A stretch of DNA of 64,000 bases from Phoenix dactylifera (lineage: Eukaryota; Streptophyta; Magnoliopsida; Arecales; Arecaceae), in the NCBI RefSeq assembly GCF_009389715.1, contig NC_052407.1, positions 4,591,154 through 4,655,153 on the forward strand, written 5' to 3'. Below the pieces are notes generated by a model that saw only the letters and a program-made list of their open reading frames with translations, searched no databases and was not told the origin of the DNA. This document shows, piece by piece, positions 23,750 through 35,221 of this stretch (positions are counted from its first letter, which is position 1; each line of letters starts with the position of its first letter). The position numbers and the translations under genes were made by a program.

Positions 23750-25273
23750 GGACCTCCATCCTGTCGAAATCCACGATAGAGGGACTGTATCATACGCTAA
23801 CTGCACCTAAAGGTTCATCTATTCCATTCTATTGGGTAGCCACTACATGCTACTAGGTATCACTGATTGATTGTGAGACTCTAAGGCATTTACTTAATGA
23901 TCAGTGAACCCAATGAGAAGAGTTGGAATTGTTCCAATCCATTGAAAGGAGTTTCAATGATATTGTGATAGGGATCATAATATATCTCACTACCAAACAG
24001 AATAGAACCTATGGGATCACACACAATAGAGGATCTGATTGATTTGATGGTTCAATTGTGATTTGAAATCATAATAATTTGTAATTGTCAATTTGATTAA
24101 TAATTGGTTTAACCTACTAAGATTTAGTGAGTTGAAGAAGAAAGATTTGCAATTGGATTGCAAATTGATTAATTCAATTGGACAAAATCAATTAGGCCTA
24201 AACCTTATTAGATAAGGATGTAAAGTCCTAATTGATTAGGACTCCTTATTAGATAAGGATCTTGAATCATAAAGTCAAATTTGGATCCTAATTAGATTAG
24301 GATTAATGTGAATCAAATAGGAAGACTAATTGGATCCTAATTAGATTAGGATTCAATAAACCAAGGGCCACCTAAATCCTAATTTGATTAGGACTAGAAG
24401 GGAGGGGCAAGAGCCCCTCCTTTCCTTAGATACTCCTGGGATCTGCATCTCGATTGGCTGGGACGCGCGTCCTAGGTGTCCGGGATGCAAGACCCATTTT
24501 GGCGTGCGTGAAGGAGGGTTGGGGCGTGGCCTCCTCCTCATATATAGGGTGGGGGTGTGGCTCCTCCTATATATATGAGGAGGAGGACATGCCTAGGGCA
24601 AGCATAAGAAAAAAAGAGAAGGGGGCCCGCCCCCCTTGCTTCTTATTTCATGTTGGCGGCCTCCATCCCTCCCCTCTCTTCCTTCTTCCATCCACAAGGG
24701 AAAAGAAAGGTGCAGCAAGATTGGAGTCTTCTTCCTCCTCTGCATGGAAGAACATATAGAGAGGAAGGTGTTCCTCTCTTCTCTCCTCCTTCTTCCTTCT
24801 TCTTCTATGGCAAAGGAAAGGAAAGAAAGTGTTTCTTCCTTCTCCTTCTTTCTCCTTTTGAGAGCAATCAGGAGTTGTTTACTTAGAGGAGTTCCAACCA
24901 TCAAAAGGAATCTCTAAAAAAGAGCTAGTACCCCGGTGAGATCTCGACCTTGATCGATCCAGATCTTCGTGTGGATACTCGTAGAGGTCGGACACTAGCG
25001 CGGCTTCAAGCGAACCCGACATCCACGATCATCAGATAGCGGTAAAGATCTATCCGCTCAAAGGTAAAGATATGATCTTTACTATTATTTTATTATAGTT
25101 CTTAAATTAATCAAGTTTTAATTTTAGTCATTCCCTTTGGATTCATAATTTTTTGAGTTAGAGAACTCAGAATTTCTATTTGAATTCTACCTTTCGTGGG
25201 ACGTTCATGTGATGAACGACCCCGCACACATATTTTTGCTGCGATCGTCGCAATGCGTGGGGGGTAACCCGCA
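23750..25273 (+). mobile_element. Outer copia LTR, right part, with a degenerate primer site
   Basis: It continues the LTR begun at 12904: the order of CATCCTGTCG, GGTTCATC, TAGCCACTACATGCT and GATTAGGATT phrases follows the inner LTR, with more divergence. A TATATATAGGG / TATATATATGAGG region lies at 24538-24578. It ends GGGGTAACCCGCA, followed by GTGATATCAGAGCC, a one-mismatch primer binding site. Only about 50 bp of leader survive before unrelated DNA, so the outer element lost its body and 3' LTR. Confidence 0.75.
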
Positions 25274-25480
25274 GTGATATCAGAGCCGCATTTTTGGGAT
25301 TAAGATTAAAATTAATAGGCTTGATTAATTATCTACCCTTGAGATCTCGGTCCCCTACTCGTTTGGGATTCATAATTTTTTGCGATCTCGGTCGCCTACT
25401 CGTTGACCTCGACCCGTCGGGCTCCCATGTCCATGGAAACAAAATTATCTACCCTTGAGATAGCGATGGAAACCAAATAT
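25274..25480. other. Scrambled junction between the outer element and the promoter of AKR copy 2
   Basis: Three phrases occur twice: ATTATCTACCCTTGAGAT (25328 and 25444), GATCTCGGTCnCCTACTCGTT (25343 and 25384) and ATTCATAATTTTTT (25141 in the LTR and 25368). Between them lies the promoter piece CGACCCGTCGGGCTCCCA (25409), known from copy 1. This is the pattern of a break repaired with copied filler. Confidence 0.65.
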
Positions 25481-25586
25481 CTTACAAACAGAATCATATT
25501 TAAGAACCAAAATAGGGTGGGGCAAGGCAAGCTACCATTGTTGGACAAAGCCAAAGTTCTCTTCAGTGTGGGCTGTGGACAATTAA
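25480..25586 (+). promoter_or_regulatory. Truncated promoter/leader of AKR copy 2
   Basis: ATATCTTACAAACAG to GTGGGCTGTGGACAA corresponds to the leader of copy 1. The TATAAA present in copy 1 at 5288 has been replaced by the filler, so no TATA box is seen at the corresponding place. Confidence 0.55.
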
Positions 25587-25704
25587 ATGGAGGAGCAGAC
25601 ACAAACCCCGATGATCCCCAGAGTGAAGTTGGGATCCCAGGGATTAGAGGTGCCTCCCCTTCTTCTTTTTATGCCTCTTGATTACATATTATTATTATTA
25701 TTTT

Positions 25705-25788
<84 letters not shown>
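25705..25788 (+). repeat. (TAC)28 microsatellite in intron 1 of copy 2
   Basis: Uninterrupted TAC triplets for 84 bases, preceded by ATT triplets. Copy 1 has only a few ATT/ACT triplets at the same place (5628-5655), so the expansion followed the duplication. The 83-codon leucine-rich frame across it is an artefact. Confidence 0.95.
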
Positions 25789-28071
25789 GTTTTCTGATTC
25801 AGTTTCCTAGGATGCAGCGGTTGTTGTCCTTCCTTTAAAAAAAAAAAAGAAGGAAAAAAACAAGTTTTTTTTTTTCAGTGCTAATACCGTTCTAAATTGT
25901 GATGACCTGTGTGCTTGCGTCCAGGTATCCAAGCTGGGATTGGGTTGCATGAGCCTCAGTGGAGGATGCAATTCTCCGCTCAGTGACGAAGATGGGATAG
26001 CTGTCATCAAGCATGCCTTCACCAAGGGAATCACCCTTTTCGACACCTCCGATATCTATGGACCCCGTACCAATGAGATCTTGATTGGAAAGGTTCAAAC
26101 TTACAATCTCTTTTTTCTTTATTGAAGGAATTAGATGTTGTGCACTAGAATTAAACGTGAAAAATAATTAATGCTTGCTTGTAGGCCTTGAAGCAGTTGC
26201 CCCGAGAAAAGATTCAATTGGCCACAAAATTTGGCATTGTAGGGGTTGATCAGACTGGTATTATGGTTGTAAATGGTCGGCCAGAATATGTTCGAGCATG
26301 CTGCGAGGCAAGCCTCGAGCGTCTTGGTGTGGAATACATTGATCTATACTATCAGCACCGTGTGGATAAGACAGTGCCAATTGAGGATACTGTAAGCACT
26401 AACCTTTTAGATTCAAGTTATGGTTTGTCTGAGTTGACTTTTTTTTTTTTTTTGTGTGTGTGTGTTCTTTGTGTCAATGGAACCTGCATTTGTTTTGGTG
26501 TTTGATAGATGGGGGAGCTGAAGAAGTTGGTGGAAGAGGGCAAAGTGAAGTACATCGGGCTATCAGAACCCAGCCCCCGACACAATCCGGCGTGCACATG
26601 CCGTGCATCCTATTACTGCACTCCAGATGGAGTGGTCTCTCTGGTCTCGTGATATAGAAGGAGAAATAGTTCCACTCTGCAGGTCTGGTTAGAAATTAGA
26701 TTCCTGTTTAACAAGGTTTAATTGTTTTTTTCTTTTAAGAAAAAAAGTTTGTGTATGAATGACATGTCCATGCCTGTATAGTAGGCAAAAATCCGGTTTA
26801 ATAAGGTTGATTCATAGAACACCACATTTTTGTTATGAATCGAAGTGCCCACTAACCTTTCCATAGCCACTGAAAAGATGCCCAGAGGCTCAAACTCTAA
26901 TTGGTATTAAGTGTTATTAAGATAAGAGCAAAGAAGCATCGCATAGACAATTAAACAAAAAAATTTCATAGCCCGACTTGTAATTAGTTTCAGAAAACCT
27001 TTAGAACCTGTTGTAAAAGAAAATCATACATAATGCTCTATGATGGAAATCCTTCAGGCATCATTGCTGTGGAGAGAGTAAAGAAAACAAAAGACAAAGG
27101 TTGTCTTAAAATGATTCTAGTTTTTGACTAATAACTTATCTTGGTCACTATTGGATCATTGTATTCTTTAACAATTGGGGAGTTTGACTGATGTGATGCA
27201 CTTAAAGTTCACAAATACATGATGTTTCTTATAAAATGCAGAGAACTTGGCATCGGAATAGTTACATACAGTCCTCTTGGTCGCGGTTTCTTTGGTGGAA
27301 AAGGAGTTGGAGAAAGTATTCCTTTAGGCAGTGTATTGGTATGAACTTCAATATAATCACAACCTCTGTATTGAAACTTTTTTCTCTGAAGAATATTTAA
27401 AGTTTTTTTATGTTGAGATGCTAACATGTACAATGTTTGAAAAATGGAATATTGTTTTTACTCATTATGCATCCATATGATTGGTTAGGCTTTACATCCA
27501 AGGTTTACTGGAGAAAACTTGGAAAAGAACAAGATTCTGTACCTGCGAATAGAAAAATTAGCTGCAAAGTATCAGTGCACCCCTGCTCAGCTAGCTCTTG
27601 CTTGGGTTCTTCATCAAGGGGATGATGTGGTTCCTATCCCAGGCAAGTAATTGGATCTGAAGTATGTAGCATGCATTTATGTGAATATTAGTCTATCGTA
27701 TAAATTTGGCACACATGTTTGAAAGGATGCTTTCTATTTCTATTAGTACTGTTTCTTAATTTTTGGACACAAATATCAACTAGACCAAGACTTTCCCAGG
27801 GCTATTACGAAATGATGCTATCTCCCTATAACTTTGTGGCTGGGAGATGGCTTTAAATTTTTACCTGATAGATTCGTTTTTAAAACTTGAAATATTTATT
27901 TAAACTTGCATATATTGTTTAGAATAGCAAGACAAATATAACTATATTTACAAAAGGGAGAAATCCTTAAAATCTTTGTTAAAGAAAAATACATAGACTA
28001 TGCTAACCTGACTGAGGATTGCTAGAGAATAAAAGAATTTCTCATATGCATACATATGAGAACTAAAAAAT

Positions 28072-28230
28072 GGTGGACCAGTGCATGAGGTTCCTACCGC
28101 TGTAGGGTTTAGGAAGGATTAGATGTACCCAACATTACCCCATGTACAGGTAGACTATTTCTATGTTTTGTACCTGTGACTCCTAGGTCATATTAGAGCA
28201 AAGCTTACTATTGCGTCAAAGCTCATCCTC
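28072..28230 (+). mobile_element. Au-type SINE in intron 6 of copy 2
   Basis: GCATGAGGTTCCTACCGCTG, then GATTAGATGTACCCAACATT, GTACCTGTGACTCCTAGGTC and TATTGCGTCAAAGCTC follow in the order of the Au SINE consensus as I remember it (GAGGCTCCCGCC..., GTCATAATGTACGCAGCC..., GTTGCGCCAAGGC). The element is tRNA-derived. Old base changes throughout indicate that it predates the copy 1/copy 2 duplication. Confidence 0.65.
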
Positions 28231-29684
28231 TGTAATATTTTTTGAGAACTACAATGGTAATATGCCACCGCCAGGATTGAAGTCCAGGACCTCTTCCCAG
28301 AGTAGAGGGTGCCAACTGGTGGACCAAGTCTTGTTGCTGAATTACATAGATAGTTTACCCTGTATCTATTGCATGAAATATCTTCTGAAATTTCACTATC
28401 TTGGCTTTAAATAGTGGAGGGAAAAGCTATGAGCTAAAATTTATGATATTTACTACAGATTGAGTATAGTTTATCTGTTGGATTTTGTGGAGGAGCTTGT
28501 TTCAGCTTAACATGGTCTAAAATTCCAACACTAGCCAATTATGAATCAGGTAGCAATCTCACGGTTGCAGTAACAGCAGGGGAAGGTTTTGCTAGCTTTG
28601 TGCTCCCTTTTTACTAATTTGAGTTGCAATTGCTCTCTTTAGTTTTTTGATATTATTATCAGGATTTGTTCAGAGCTATCCAAAATAATTTCATTAAATT
28701 AAAGTGTATGATATAGCTTTCAGTTCGACAGCCTATTACTTCGAAAGGAAGTAAGTTGCACTAAGGTTAATGAAAGGAATCTGTTTAGTCCAAAGATATC
28801 CCCCAACGGTCCAACATGATCAGAAATATGTTGGTCTAATGTCTAGACTGTTTTTTTCAATAGAACATGTAATGTATGGATTGTTAAATTTTATTTTTTA
28901 TGAGAAATTGATATTTCTTAAAGGATCAAATCCTTTGTCAAACCCTATAAAAATGTCTATGCAGTTTATTGAATGTACTTGAACAGTTGAAATATCATAT
29001 GATGATTGTTTCTTCCCCTGCCAAGAATATTAATGATGGAAAATTGAAAAAATAAGTTGGTATGGGAATATACTATATATGGAGCAATCTGGTAGGTGTT
29101 TGGATGTATTTAATCTTGTTATATTTTCAGACCCTGCTACGCGCATTTACCTTTCTGGCAAGTTATTGATTATATTCAAGTAGGCGCTTGGATTATTTTT
29201 GTGAACTCAATAATACACACAAACCTATAAAATGTCAAGGTGGACATTCATACTCTAGATATCAAAGTTTTTGGTGTTCTTCATCCTTTTTCGACAACTC
29301 CCAATACCTATAATGTCAATATCCTCATTGTGCAGCCTTAATAAGCCTACCAATATCATTGATGCTCAAACAAATAAAACACTCTTGTATCCAACCTAAG
29401 CAAAATATGAAGCACTAAGGACATAAATTGGGTACCGTATTGCATGTCTGTGTATGACAACTTTTTATCATGTAACTTCAATATTTTCAGGAACGAGCAA
29501 GATCAAAAACCTGGATGCTAATATAGGTTCTTTGAAGCTGAAGCTCACAAAAGAGGACTTGAAGGAAATATCCAATGCAGTGAATGAAGAAGAGGTGGCG
29601 GGTTCTAATGCCTTTGTTTTTTCAGAACCTTACCAGTGGCAGTATGCAAATACACCTGCTAAAAATTGCGATGCCACATCTTAA

Positions 29685-29872
29685 GTTTTTCTGTTAATGT
29701 ATGGTTTGCTATTATAATATTGTAAATGTTGAATGAGGACAGCAGTAAGATCCTTTTGCAGTCGACCTTAATTTGGAAGCTTGTTGCTGTATTTGTAGAT
29801 AAATTATGAATTAAGAGTGCTGGATGATCTGTGATATTAGGGTGCTTGGTCATCTCTTAGATATTATAAGGT

Positions 29873-29907
<35 letters not shown>

Positions 29908-30587
29908 GTGTGTGCATTTCTCTGAAAGAAGATATGATGTGTTTAATATGATTAATGTTTAATTGCATTGTCAAAAATGTAGAAGATAAGATTTGGATAA
30001 GAAGTTGGTATCTATGTACATAGGATATTAGGATCCCAACTCCGAAGAATATTAATTCTAATTATCTTGAAGTTTTATATAAAGACCTAGCTCAATTTTC
30101 ATCAAGTGGTTGTCTAGTGTTGAATGTTGATCTTGTATGATTCTTGTAGCTTTGGATTTTTAAATGATTTCATTCTATCTTCTCAAACACAAATAATTTC
30201 ATTTTAAAGCAGGGAATGATTGTTAATCTTGCATGCATAGCTTGCACGAGTTGAATAGGTAGTCTGCAGATTTTACACAAAGCTGGTATCTTGAAACTAA
30301 GTAATTAATGCCTCAAACAGGAGTTCTGGTTAATTTTGGTCAAATATAAGCCCCCTAACCTGAAGTTAGCTGCCATCATGACTTCACAGGAAGCTTGTAA
30401 CTTAGAGACTGTTCAGTAATCATTTCATATCTACATGCATATACTTCTAAGTAATCATTTCTCAAATATTTATAAAGTTAAGATAGAAAATTTTGTTGAA
30501 TTCATACCATTCCAGGAACATGGAAATTTCATATTAAACCATTTTACTTTTCTTCTTGTTCTCCCGAACTAAACTTTACACAAGGCA
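29685..30587. other. 3' flank of AKR copy 2, duplicated from the copy 1 region
   Basis: Matches 10857-11749 almost throughout. A CT microsatellite occupies 29873-29907. No gene was seen. Confidence 0.75.
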
Positions 30588-30910
30588 TACATATATATCC
30601 TTATAAAACACTTATTTGCATACCCTCTAAAATATACCAAATTGTATAAATATCTTTGTAAAATTGCTATTTACATATATATCCTTATAAAATACTTATT
30701 TTTCTTGGCAGATTCTTTTTATTTTTTTATATATGTATCCATACTATCTAATGCTGGTTAAAAATAAACAATTTAAAATTAAAATACTGAAATATTCTTA
30801 CAAGTAGATGCCAAAAAAAAACTTTATAAGGATACATATGCAAGTAACAACTTTGCAAGATATTCATACAATCACGCATATTTTGGAGGGTATATACTTA
30901 AAAAATTTCA
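30588..30910. mobile_element. Foldback/MITE element 1
   Basis: The left arm (TATTTGCATACCCTCTAAAA ... TTACATATATATCCTTAT, about 30605-30690) is the reverse complement, with changes, of the right arm (about 30820-30900, AAGGATACATATGCAAGTAA ... GGAGGGTATATA). The centre is AT-rich and non-coding. Confidence 0.6.
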
Positions 30911-31387
30911 ATAAAAAATGATCAAAATTTAGTAAAAGATAATTTAATTATTTTTCCTAAAAAAGATCGCAAACAAAGATTAATATTATCATGTCACTTG
31001 ATCTCATATTAATATCAACTCCTTATATAATGAATCATGCTGCTTTTACGAAGTTCTCGCCTCAAAAACAAACAACAACTCAACATTTATAGATCACTAA
31101 AAAATATTTACTAATCTAAGCATCTATAATTAATTTAAATTTGATATGCTTGTAGTCTTTTAATATAATGAAAAAATATATGATGCCATAAATTTCAGTA
31201 ATGATAATTATATCAAATTAAATAAAAATAGAATTAGCAAAATGATTTACCTAATATTTCAACTTGACCGAGTCATAATTTTAAAAAAGAAAATTGACAA
31301 TATAGATCTATTTTTTTTGACTTGTTGATCCAACAGAATAATAAAAGACTCAGCAAGTTTCAACCAAGTTTTGATCTTTCTTTAATA
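30911..31387. other. AT-rich DNA between the two foldback elements
   Basis: No coding potential. It is absent from the copy 1 flank, so it belongs to the inserted block, perhaps as part of a larger composite element. Confidence 0.5.
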
Positions 31388-31668
31388 TTTTTTTTGAATG
31401 TATACTCTTCTAAATATGTTAAATTGTATGAATATCCTCGTAAAGTTGTTATTTGTGTGTATACCCTTATAACTTTTTTTTGCATATCTACTCACAAAGG
31501 TATTTCAGTCATTTAGTTTTAAGCCATTTATCTTGTAATAACATTATATGGTACATGTACATATGCAAAAAAAAAGAAAAAGAAAGAAAGATATACATGC
31601 AAATAGTAATTTTACGAGGGTATTCAAGCAATTCATATATTTAGAGGGTATACATGCAAAAAATTCTT
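31388..31668. mobile_element. Foldback/MITE element 2, same family
   Basis: The left arm (GTATACTCTTCTAAATATG ... GTGTGTATACCCTTATAAC, 31398-31472) pairs with the right arm (GATATACATGCAAATAGTAA ... TTTAGAGGGTATACATGC, 31589-31657). Arm sequences match those of element 1. The copy 1-like flank resumes immediately to the right (TTTAAGTTTTAATCCAA, 31669). Confidence 0.6.
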
Positions 31669-31737
31669 TAAGTTTTAATCCAAAGCTAAAACTATTTTTT
31701 AATATCCATTATATATAATGAAAATCTCTTGAGGTGT

Positions 31738-32250
31738 TTTTTTTTGGTACAACAGCTGCTCACCCTACTCTAGTATAGGAGCAGCTAGTAGAATCAAGGG
31801 CTAAAACCTGGCTCATGTGCGAGGAAAGGCCCCTGGTGTGGCCAAAGTATCTCTCCGGAGTGCTGCGTAACGTAGAAAGCAACCAAGTCTGCTGCCCTAT
31901 TCGCCTCTTGGTACATATGCACTGTTTGGAAGATACTACAGACTCTCAGCATCAGCCATATGTCGCAAAATAGGGGGCTCCTATCCCCCCTCCATCCCTC
32001 CTCTTGTACCCAGTTGATTGCTGTGGCCGAATCTCCTACTAGGATGATGCGCTCAACTCCCAGCCCCATCTCGTGAAGGAGATATCCTCCTATACTGCTC
32101 TAAGCTCCATCTCTATAGTTGAAAGCCCATCGATTCGCCTTCTACCCGCAACAATCAGCTGTGAGTCGTGACCTCTGATCACAAAGCCCACACTACTACT
32201 TGCCTCAGCTTCTGTATACTTTAGATAGCTGGGGGGTGGAAGCTGCCAAG
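31738..32250 (-). mobile_element. 3' end of a LINE (RNase H domain), minus strand, degenerate
   Basis: On the minus strand the frame reads GFVIRGHDSQLIVAGRR, then, after a stop and a frameshift, VERIILVGDSATAINWVQ, WLMLRVCSIF and MYQEANRAADLVAFY. These match the RNase H (RVT_3-type) C-terminal domain of plant L1 elements: the GDS motif and the terminal REANRAAD motif are characteristic. The plus strand shows a nine-T run at the left edge (31738-31746), the expected poly(A) tail on the minus strand. The 5' part of the LINE is missing. Confidence 0.75.
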
Positions 32251-32581
32251 AAAATAAGGAAAAAACCTAGGCGTTAGAGCTGCCGCCGAAGCTGCCGACT
32301 TTTGTAAAAGTGGTAGAGCAAGCAAGACGCCGACTTTTGTATATAGCTAAATAACTTGGAGACATTCACGTAACTTTTCTTGATATACCCATAAGCATAG
32401 TCTGCAACCTGACTAAGTTTTGTTCCGGGATCGAGAATAATTTTCTCCAAGCAAGCACATTTGAAATTTAAGTCGGCAACCTTTGCCAGCTTTAGGGAAG
32501 CCAAGACATGGCTAAAGTGTTCCCACTCGCCCACCGTCTTCTTCCTTCGCCTCTCCACCGTCTTCTCCTTCTTTCATCCCA

Positions 32582-32731
32582 ATGGCGAGCAACGGCGTTC
32601 CCGGGAGATTCCAATCCTCTGGGCCTCTCGTTAGATGTGCCCTAGGGTTTCAGTTTTCCCGAGGATGTCATGACTGGAGGCTTTGGTATTTCGAATTTAG
32701 ATCCGTCTCCATGGCTTTAGTTCCTATTTAA
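32582..32731 (+). CDS. Short open frame after a CT-rich leader, possible first exon of an unknown gene
   Basis: A 49-codon frame begins MASNGVPGRFQSSGPLVR and ends TAA at 32729-32731. It is preceded by a CT-rich stretch (CTTCCTTCGCCTCTCCACC) resembling a plant 5' UTR. I do not recognise the protein. It could be exon 1 of a gene fragment carried here by rearrangement, because nothing matching continues downstream, or chance. The opposite strand (32274-32558) is open for 94 codons, also without recognisable domains. Confidence 0.2.
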   Translation: MASNGVPGRFQSSGPLVRCALGFQFSRGCHDWRLWYFEFRSVSMALVPI

Positions 32732-34318
32732 TGCGATATTATTGTTTCTTTGAGCTTTTCCTTCTATTATCCGTTGAGTTCGCCTTGTCGGTTAATAAAA
32801 ATTGAATATTTCTTAATTTCTTCGGGAATATGACATTCTTATGCAAATGCTTTAATTTTCTTGTTGATGTTTGGTGTTTATAAATCATTTCGCCAAAGAA
32901 ATTAATTGCGAGGATGATAAGTTTTCTATTTCATCTTTTTCCTATGATATTTGTGCCGCATGTAACACTCTCAAATGATAGCAAAAACAAGGAAGCATTT
33001 GCTGACGGTCCACCTGCTCATTCAGGCTGTGAAAGGGGGTTTCTTTTTAAATTTTGAAAAGCTGGATGAAATCTCCAGCTCCATATACTCTTGTTGTTAA
33101 TGAAAAGGATTGTTTTGAGAGAGCACTGAGCTCATTTGGCAAAGTAGCAATTTCTATTCCATATACGTTATCCAGTTAATTTATTTAGGTTCTTGCCTCA
33201 TAATAGATGTGTGTTAAGGCGACTTCTATGTCTGAATGGTAGAAGGGTATACCCATGTCATTAATATATAAACAAAGAAGCTGAAAGGATAAGGCAATGC
33301 TTTCCCCCCTCTGTCTTGGTAGTGTGCAAGACTGTTTTGTTTAAAAATTGCCTTCTTGATCTTGCAAAAGCAATGTGCTCATGGGATTATTTTAATTTAA
33401 GTTGATTAAAGTTTAATGATGGATGCATAGTCTTGTGTCCATAACAGCATCGGCCACACATCCTGCACCAAAACTACTGGTTCCATCATATCTGGGATCA
33501 GGTGTTTTCTGGTTTTAGAAATGTTTTCACCTAACACCATATGCACACATTTCCACTTCTTTCAGCAAGAGAAGTACAGCTTGCAATACTGTGTGTGTGG
33601 AAACTTTGCTGCAAGAACAGTTAAACCTAATGAACTATCCTGATCATAACTGATAAATGACCACCATCTGATGTTCTATCCACTGGTGATTAGTCAAAGA
33701 GAACTGCTAGCATAACTCAGAAAATCACGCTTTTCATTCAATGGATGTAGTTGTACATTTTAGCTCCTTTATTAAATTGGTTCATTGATCATAATTGAAC
33801 GCTAGTGTGGTTTTCGCTCTTTTTTATTTACGTGATTCTATTTAATCATATGTGAGGCTTGTATCTTTTCTTTTTTATTTCAGTAGTTCTATTTAATCGT
33901 ATCCATGGCTGGTACTATCTACTATAATAATGCTGGTTTCTTGCATTAACTTGGACTGCTTCATGTATTTGACTCTCCTAAAAATCAAATTTACAGAGCT
34001 GCTGGTATGCAATTTCTTTTAGACAACAAGCCAGGTGTTTAGTCCAGCTTATAAGCGTTTTTATGGTTTGATGTTGAAGTGAAAGTAAAACAGACTATGT
34101 TGCATTGAATAGTACAAAAAAGAAAAGAGGAATAACTCAATCACTCTCTGACCCGGGCCGAGCTTTGCATGTCAGCATACCAGAATAAAGTGATAAAAGG
34201 TAAGGCTAACATCCAGTTTTTACATTCTTACCCTTTAATTTGAACCCAGACACTTATTTTTGGTTTGAGCTTCTATTGTTAAAAGCCAGTCTCTTTCAGT
34301 GTGAGCTTGTGGATGATA
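32732..34318. other. Intergenic DNA, no gene seen
   Basis: AT-rich without notable frames. It precedes the first AKR exon of unit 3a and may contain its promoter; the last 25 bases (CTCTTTCAGTGTGAGCTTGT) match the leader of copies 1 and 2. Confidence 0.5.
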
Positions 34319-34923
34319 ATGGAGAAGCAGCTCCAAACCCAGATGATCCCCATAGTGAAGTTGGGATCCTAGGGATTAGAGGCCACCCCTCTTCCTATTA
34401 TTCCATGCCCTCTATCCGATCATATGTGATACAGCTGTCCTCATTTATGGATGCTACATGCTAATATGAAGATATCCTCCCTCCCCCCCCTTCTCTTTGA
34501 TGATGCAGTCATAATGAATATCCTGATGGAGAAAAAAAAAGGGAAAAAGATGCCTTTAACAAGGGACTCACTTTCTTTGACACTGTCGATGCCTATGGAC
34601 CCATAACGGACAAGATCCTGATCAGGAGGTCTATCCACCCCCAACACCCCCCCTCCTCAAGTCAAGGAATTAGTTTTTTGTCTATTAGAAATCAGAAGTA
34701 AAATGGGCTTTGATTCTTGTAGGCCTTGAGGAGCTACCCCGAGAAAAGATTCAATTGTCCACAAAATTGGGGATCATAACGTGTGATCAAAGTGATTTCT
34801 TGATAAATGGTAGGTCAGACTATTGTATGGGCATGCTGTGAAGCATGCCTCTAGCGCCTAGGCTTGGAACACATTGATCTATTTTATAACATTGTGTTGA
34901 TAAGACCATGCAATAGAGGAACT
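34319..34923 (+). pseudogene. AKR copy 3a: broken exons 1-3 only
   Basis: Exon 1 (34319-34381) reads MEKQLQTQMIPIVKLGS, then TAG at 34370-34372 where the other copies have CAG; its donor is GGCC, not GT. Only the second half of exon 2 remains (about 34549-34628, DAFNKGLTFFDTVDAYGP), so the strand with LGxGCM is lost, while Asp and Tyr are kept. Exon 3 (34723-34923) has base losses that break the frame; the His-bearing QHRVD motif has become an unreadable NIVLIR-like stretch. Exons 4-7 are absent; a purine tract follows. Confidence 0.8.
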
Positions 34924-34976
34924 GTAAATAAAGATTGCTTTAATGGTAGATTTCTTAGTTGAAACTCATCCATGAG

Positions 34977-35221
34977 GGGAAAGAAGAAGGAAAAAGGAAA
35001 GAAAGAGAGGAAGGAAAGATGGTGAAAAGAAAAAAGAAGAAAAGGAGAAAAGAAGGAAGGAAGAAGAAAAAGAATAAAGGAAGGAAAGAAGGAAGAAAGG
35101 AAAGAGAAAGATGAAGGAAAAGGAAACAAAGTAAGGGATAAGTAAAAGAAGAGAAGAAAAAGGAAAGAAGGAAGGTAAGGAAAAAGGAGGGAAAGAAGGA
35201 AGAAGGGAAAGAAAGAAAGTG
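34977..35221 (+). repeat. 245-bp polypurine tract
   Basis: Almost only A and G on the plus strand, in (GGAAG)/(GAAAG)-type phrases, with a handful of T interruptions. It lies between the truncated unit 3a and unit 3b. The phenylalanine/serine/leucine-rich minus-strand frames here are artefacts. Confidence 0.9.

Larger units (their letters stand above)
25587..29684 (+). pseudogene. Aldo-keto reductase copy 2: full exon set, frameshift in exon 4
   Basis: Exons 25587-25649, 25925-26092, 26185-26391, 26509-26682, 27242-27338, 27489-27642, 29491-29684 correspond one to one to copy 1. Catalytic motifs FFD-type (LFDTSDIYG), ATKFG and YYQHRVD are intact. Exon 3 is one codon longer (TGIMVVNGR). Exon 4 has five C at 26574-26578 where copy 1 has four; the frame then reads to TGA at 26650-26652, removing the last half of the barrel and the cofactor loops. 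The last intron starts GC (27643), as in copy 1. Intron 1 contains a (TAC)28 microsatellite. The rest of the coding sequence is clean, so the lesion is recent, or is a sequencing error in a C run. It is otherwise a near twin of copy 1. Confidence 0.85.

Noticed and set aside
24353..24917. Cluster of short frames on both strands
   Set aside because: They fall in the GC-rich 3' part of the outer copia LTR and reflect purine/pyrimidine bias.
25587..25838. 83-codon frame with a long leucine run
   Set aside because: It is AKR exon 1 read through its intron into the (TAC)28 microsatellite in an unspliced frame.
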